Below, in pieces: positions 12,792 through 15,047 of a DNA stretch of 15,047 nt. Numbering within the stretch: position 1 is the stretch's first letter; the number at the start of each line of letters is the position of its first letter. The position numbers and the translations under genes were made by a program. The DNA is from Candidatus Bathyarchaeota archaeon (lineage in GTDB: Archaea > Thermoproteota > Bathyarchaeia > TCS64), in the NCBI GenBank assembly GCA_030608725.1, contig JAUWDP010000005.1, positions 1-15,047 of the forward strand. The letters run 5' to 3'. Below the pieces are notes generated by a model that was not told where the DNA came from, made no database searches, and saw nothing but the letters and a program-made list of their open reading frames with translations.

Positions 12792-13860
12792 GGACGCCGA
12801 TAAGCGGAGGGAAATAACGGAGGCCAGCCTGAAACAGCTAGGCAACCTCATTTATGAGCAGATTCAGAACAGGGAGTTCCCTTGGATCATGATGCAGAGT
12901 AGGTCCACTGACAACATCATATATGACCCTGAGCTTCGACAGTACATCCTTGGCTCACGCACGACCAGGAGGCACGCACGGAACATCAGGCACATCCGGC
13001 CCTTCACGCAGATGGTCTGGACCGCGTGGTTCGCCAGGGAACTGGTGAGCATGAGGAAGACGAGCACTCTCAGGGAGGTCTACTACTCCGCTAGGGGCCA
13101 GCAGGATATAGAGTTCAGCGGTCAGCCGGAATCAGACAACATCATCACCGACCTCGAGGTAGCCCTGAACAGACCCCGAGAGGACTTCGGAATCTTCCCT
13201 GAGGAGCGCAGCGCCATATTCGGCGACCTAACAATCGAGTACACCGTCCCAGGTTACGAAGGTCGGAGGATGAACCTCACGGACCACCCGGACGGTGTCA
13301 TGGTTGGACCGGCTGTTACTAGCTCGGAGTTCGTTGAGACCTCAGCGGATAAGGTTCTGGTAATCGAGAAGGGCGCCATGTTCAACAGGCTAATAGAGGA
13401 GAAGGCACATGAGAGGTTCAACGCCCTCCTCGTCCACACTGCAGGGCAGTCACCCAGATCGACGCGCAAGATCATCCGCAGGCTGAACCAGCAATGGGGC
13501 CTACCCGTATACATCTTCACGGACGGCGACCCCTGGGGCATCCACATAGCTATGGTCATCATCTCAGGCTCAGCCAACGCCGCCCACCTGAGGGATCTGG
13601 CGACGCCGGAGGCAAAGTGGATAGGGGTGTGGGGAACAGACATCGTCGACTATAAACTGCCAACAGAGAATCTCACTGAGCATGACTCCAAGCGGCTCCG
13701 GGAGCTTAAGACAGATCCCCGCTACACAGGCGAGATATGGCAGAGGGAGATCGATATATTCATGAAGATAGGGAAGAAGGCCGAACTGGAGGCATTCAGC
13801 CGCTACGGCTTAACCTACATAGTAGATGAGTACCTACCGGCTAAGCTTGAGTCAGTCTAA
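12772..13860 (+). CDS. top6A: DNA topoisomerase VI subunit A (Spo11-like)
   Basis: A 362-residue DNA-cutting subunit of topoisomerase VI, homologous to eukaryotic Spo11. The winged-helix part holds the catalytic tyrosine in TLREVYYSARGQ; Tyr105 is the probable nucleophile that forms the 5'-phosphotyrosyl bond. The Toprim domain has Glu199 in VLVIEKGAMF and the metal-binding Asp251-x-Asp253 in FTDGDPWGIH. Length is normal and the C-terminal region is complete. The start is TTG at 12772, supported by a strong Shine-Dalgarno, and overlaps top6B by 20 bases so that both subunits should be made together. It ends the aIF1A-rio1-KH-top6B-top6A cluster; the next gene has its own promoter. Confidence 0.96.
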   Translation: MSETPHKDADKRREITEASLKQLGNLIYEQIQNREFPWIMMQSRSTDNIIYDPELRQYILGSRTTRRHARNIRHIRPFTQMVWTAWFARELVSMRKTSTLREVYYSARGQQDIEFSGQPESDNIITDLEVALNRPREDFGIFPEERSAIFGDLTIEYTVPGYEGRRMNLTDHPDGVMVGPAVTSSEFVETSADKVLVIEKGAMFNRLIEEKAHERFNALLVHTAGQSPRSTRKIIRRLNQQWGLPVYIFTDGDPWGIHIAMVIISGSANAAHLRDLATPEAKWIGVWGTDIVDYKLPTENLTEHDSKRLRELKTDPRYTGEIWQREIDIFMKIGKKAELEAFSRYGLTYIVDEYLPAKLESV

Positions 13861-13870
13861 AACATCTCTA

Positions 13871-13879
13871 TTTTATATT
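13871..13879 (+). promoter_or_regulatory. TATA box of the small membrane protein gene
   Basis: TTTTATATT follows the top6A stop and is centred about 33 bases before ATG 13908, predicting a very short leader. It separates the topoisomerase cluster from the nucleotide-sugar genes. Confidence 0.6.
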
Positions 13880-13907
13880 AGGCTATCGTAGAAGTGCAGT
13901 GATATTC

Positions 13908-14105
13908 ATGTCTGAGGGGAACGGATTAAATTTCTCAAGAATAACCATCAACTTGTTTGGGGTTATCCTCCTCGCCATAGGTTTCATGCTTACCTATTTC
14001 TCGTTAGGAGCTGGTGTGGACATCATCAGCCCAAGGGTGTTCACACCGATTGCGATGATCGTCTCATTTATTGGGTTGGTAATGTTAATCGTTAAGGTGG
14101 AATAA
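13908..14105 (+). CDS. Small two-helix membrane protein of unknown function
   Basis: A 65-residue hydrophobic protein. Residues about 12-34 and 44-63 are strongly hydrophobic and should form two membrane helices joined by a short loop (GAGVDIISPRV); the N-terminus (MSEGNGLNFSR) is polar. There is no cleavable signal sequence or recognisable motif. ATG 13908 is chosen because it follows the TATA box at leaderless spacing; GTG 13899 would add MIF. Only one base separates its stop from the start of the nucleotidyltransferase gene, so they are co-transcribed and probably coupled. It may be a small membrane partner for glycan or lipid-sugar synthesis, judged by neighbours alone. Confidence 0.7.
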   Translation: MSEGNGLNFSRITINLFGVILLAIGFMLTYFSLGAGVDIISPRVFTPIAMIVSFIGLVMLIVKVE

Positions 14106-14106
14106 A

Positions 14107-14868
14107 TTGGGAGAGCGTAGACAAAAGGGGGTTATACTTGCAGGAGGCCAGGGGACACGGTTCCGTCCCCTCACATACTACTTCCAGAAGTGCATGATCC
14201 CGGTGGGCGAAGAGCAGAAGCCCGTTCTGGAGTACATTATTCGACTGTTTGCTCATCACGGGATAAATGATATCGTTCTATTGGTGGGATACAAGCACCA
14301 GCAGATTAGGAATTACTTCAACGACGGCAGCAGGTTTGGAGTACACATTGAATACGTCCTGGATGATCCCGATTTCCCCGGAAGCGCCAACGCCCTAGTA
14401 AACGCCTACAGGGAGGGAGTCTTGACCAGAGACGACGACCTCGTAGTCTACTATGGAGATATTTTGTCAGACTTCGATCTACGGGAAATGGTAAAAAAAC
14501 ATATTCAAGCAAATGCGGGAGCCACTATGGCCCTTTCGAATGGATTCAAGATCCGAGTCGGTACAGCGGAGATCGTTGATGGCTTCGTCTCTAAATTCAT
14601 CGAGAAACCTGAGCTTGAGCTTCCTGTGAGCGTTGGTATGCTGGTTTTCAGCGGTTCAGTGTTGGAGGAGTTGAATGGTCTTCACGAGATGGACCCCTCG
14701 GAGTCTTTTGACATAATGGGGGACATAATTCCATACCTGATCGAGAAAGGTATACCGGTTCTGCCTTACATCAGCGAAGCTTTCTGGTACGATCTGGGCT
14801 CTCTGGAGCGGTATGAGACGTTTGAGACCGAAGCCCTCGATAAGAAACTGAGCTACCTCATAGAGTGA
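14107..14868 (+). CDS. Sugar-1-phosphate nucleotidyltransferase
   Basis: A 253-residue nucleotidyltransferase (NTP_transferase family) that makes an NDP-sugar from a sugar-1-phosphate and NTP. The nucleotide loop LAGGQGTRFRPL is at residues 11-22 with Lys28 after it; Asp118 in YYGDIL and Asp229 in WYDLGS are the predicted Mg2+ ligands, and FIEKP (164-168) is the sugar-binding segment. Canonical enzymes have P-K-P after the loop; here it is QKCMIPVG, so Pro is replaced by Gln. The protein ends soon after the catalytic domain with no left-handed beta-helix acyltransferase part, so it is the short glucose-1-phosphate thymidylyltransferase or mannose-1-phosphate guanylyltransferase type. The start is TTG 14107, after AAGGTGG in the end of the upstream gene. 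A second enzyme of the same family follows. Confidence 0.9.
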   Translation: MGERRQKGVILAGGQGTRFRPLTYYFQKCMIPVGEEQKPVLEYIIRLFAHHGINDIVLLVGYKHQQIRNYFNDGSRFGVHIEYVLDDPDFPGSANALVNAYREGVLTRDDDLVVYYGDILSDFDLREMVKKHIQANAGATMALSNGFKIRVGTAEIVDGFVSKFIEKPELELPVSVGMLVFSGSVLEELNGLHEMDPSESFDIMGDIIPYLIEKGIPVLPYISEAFWYDLGSLERYETFETEALDKKLSYLIE

Positions 14869-14885
14869 CGCGGTAAATTCAAAAG

Positions 14886-14894
14886 TTTCTTAAG
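14886..14894 (+). promoter_or_regulatory. TATA-like box of the last gene
   Basis: TTTCTTAAG is centred about 31 bases before GTG 14921, so the second nucleotidyltransferase probably has its own near-leaderless promoter. Confidence 0.45.
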
Positions 14895-14920
14895 CCATTT
14901 CACATGGTGTTCTACAGACG

Positions 14921-15047
14921 GTGAATGATTTGAAGGCCCTCGTTCTTGCGGGGGGGTTCGGCACGAGGCTTAGGCCGTTGAGCTGCACCCGCCCGAAGAT
15001 GCTTTTTCCCCTGGCAAATGAAGTTATGCTGGATTGGACCCTCAAGA
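14921..15047 (+). CDS. Second nucleotidyltransferase, cut by the window end
   Basis: The first 42 codons of another NTP_transferase-family enzyme: LKALVLAGGFGTRLRPLS followed by PKMLFPLANEVMLDW. This is the nucleotide-binding loop with the G-G-x-G-T-R-x-R-P-L signature and the Lys of the P-K motif. The sequence is closer to the standard family pattern than its upstream neighbour. Likely start codons are GTG 14921 or TTG 14930. The 3' end lies outside the window, so an attached acyltransferase-like domain cannot be judged. Two such enzymes in a row suggest a nucleotide-sugar or protein/lipid glycosylation locus continuing downstream. Confidence 0.88.
   Translation, partial: MNDLKALVLAGGFGTRLRPLSCTRPKMLFPLANEVMLDWTLK

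Overview
The window comes from an archaeon. Evidence: a complete cluster for initiation factor aIF1A, Rio1 kinase, a Dim2/Pno1-like KH protein and both DNA topoisomerase VI subunits; a stand-alone Lrp-type RAM protein; and gene starts that mostly lie about 25-35 bases after BRE/TATA-like boxes, often with little or no leader. Genes inside operons instead carry Shine-Dalgarno sequences and often start with TTG or GTG. GC is fairly high by eye and arginine is mostly AGG/AGA. A TACK-group lineage such as Bathyarchaeia is my guess only; no marker here fixes it.

Layout. (1) 1-2321, plus strand: two tandem glycosylasparaginase-family Ntn hydrolases (the first cut by the window edge) and an overlapping small protein of unknown role. 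(2) 2326-4400, minus strand: an MFS transporter followed by a two-domain GNAT acetyltransferase. (3) 4497-5585: a cysteine-motif flavodoxin-like reductase, then a divergent pair of small regulator-type genes, a 54-residue AbrB-type protein (minus) and a RAM-only Lrp-type protein (plus). (4) 5623-6549, minus strand: an unrecognised protein with a zinc ribbon, an acidic linker and a conserved-looking C-terminal domain. (5) 6550-6935: 386 bases without a gene, holding a 5'-truncated tRNA-Met(CAU)-like sequence between two ~30-base imperfect direct repeats, plus a third partial repeat; this is the oddest stretch. (6) 6936-9352, plus strand: PfkB-family kinase, inositol-monophosphatase-family phosphatase and SfsA. 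(7) 9512-13860, plus strand: aIF1A-rio1-KH-top6B-top6A, tightly packed and partly overlapping. (8) 13908-15047: a two-helix membrane protein, a sugar-1-phosphate nucleotidyltransferase and the start of a second nucleotidyltransferase.

Functionally, block 7 links translation initiation, small-subunit rRNA maturation (Rio1 and Dim2-like) and DNA topology in what looks like one operon. Blocks 6 and 8 are sugar-phosphate and nucleotide-sugar metabolism. Block 1 suggests breakdown of asparagine-linked or isoaspartyl compounds. I see no CRISPR array, integrase, transposase, rRNA or obvious defence system. No clearly new multi-gene system stands out; the best leads are the tRNA-like fragment with its repeats and the zinc-ribbon protein beside it.
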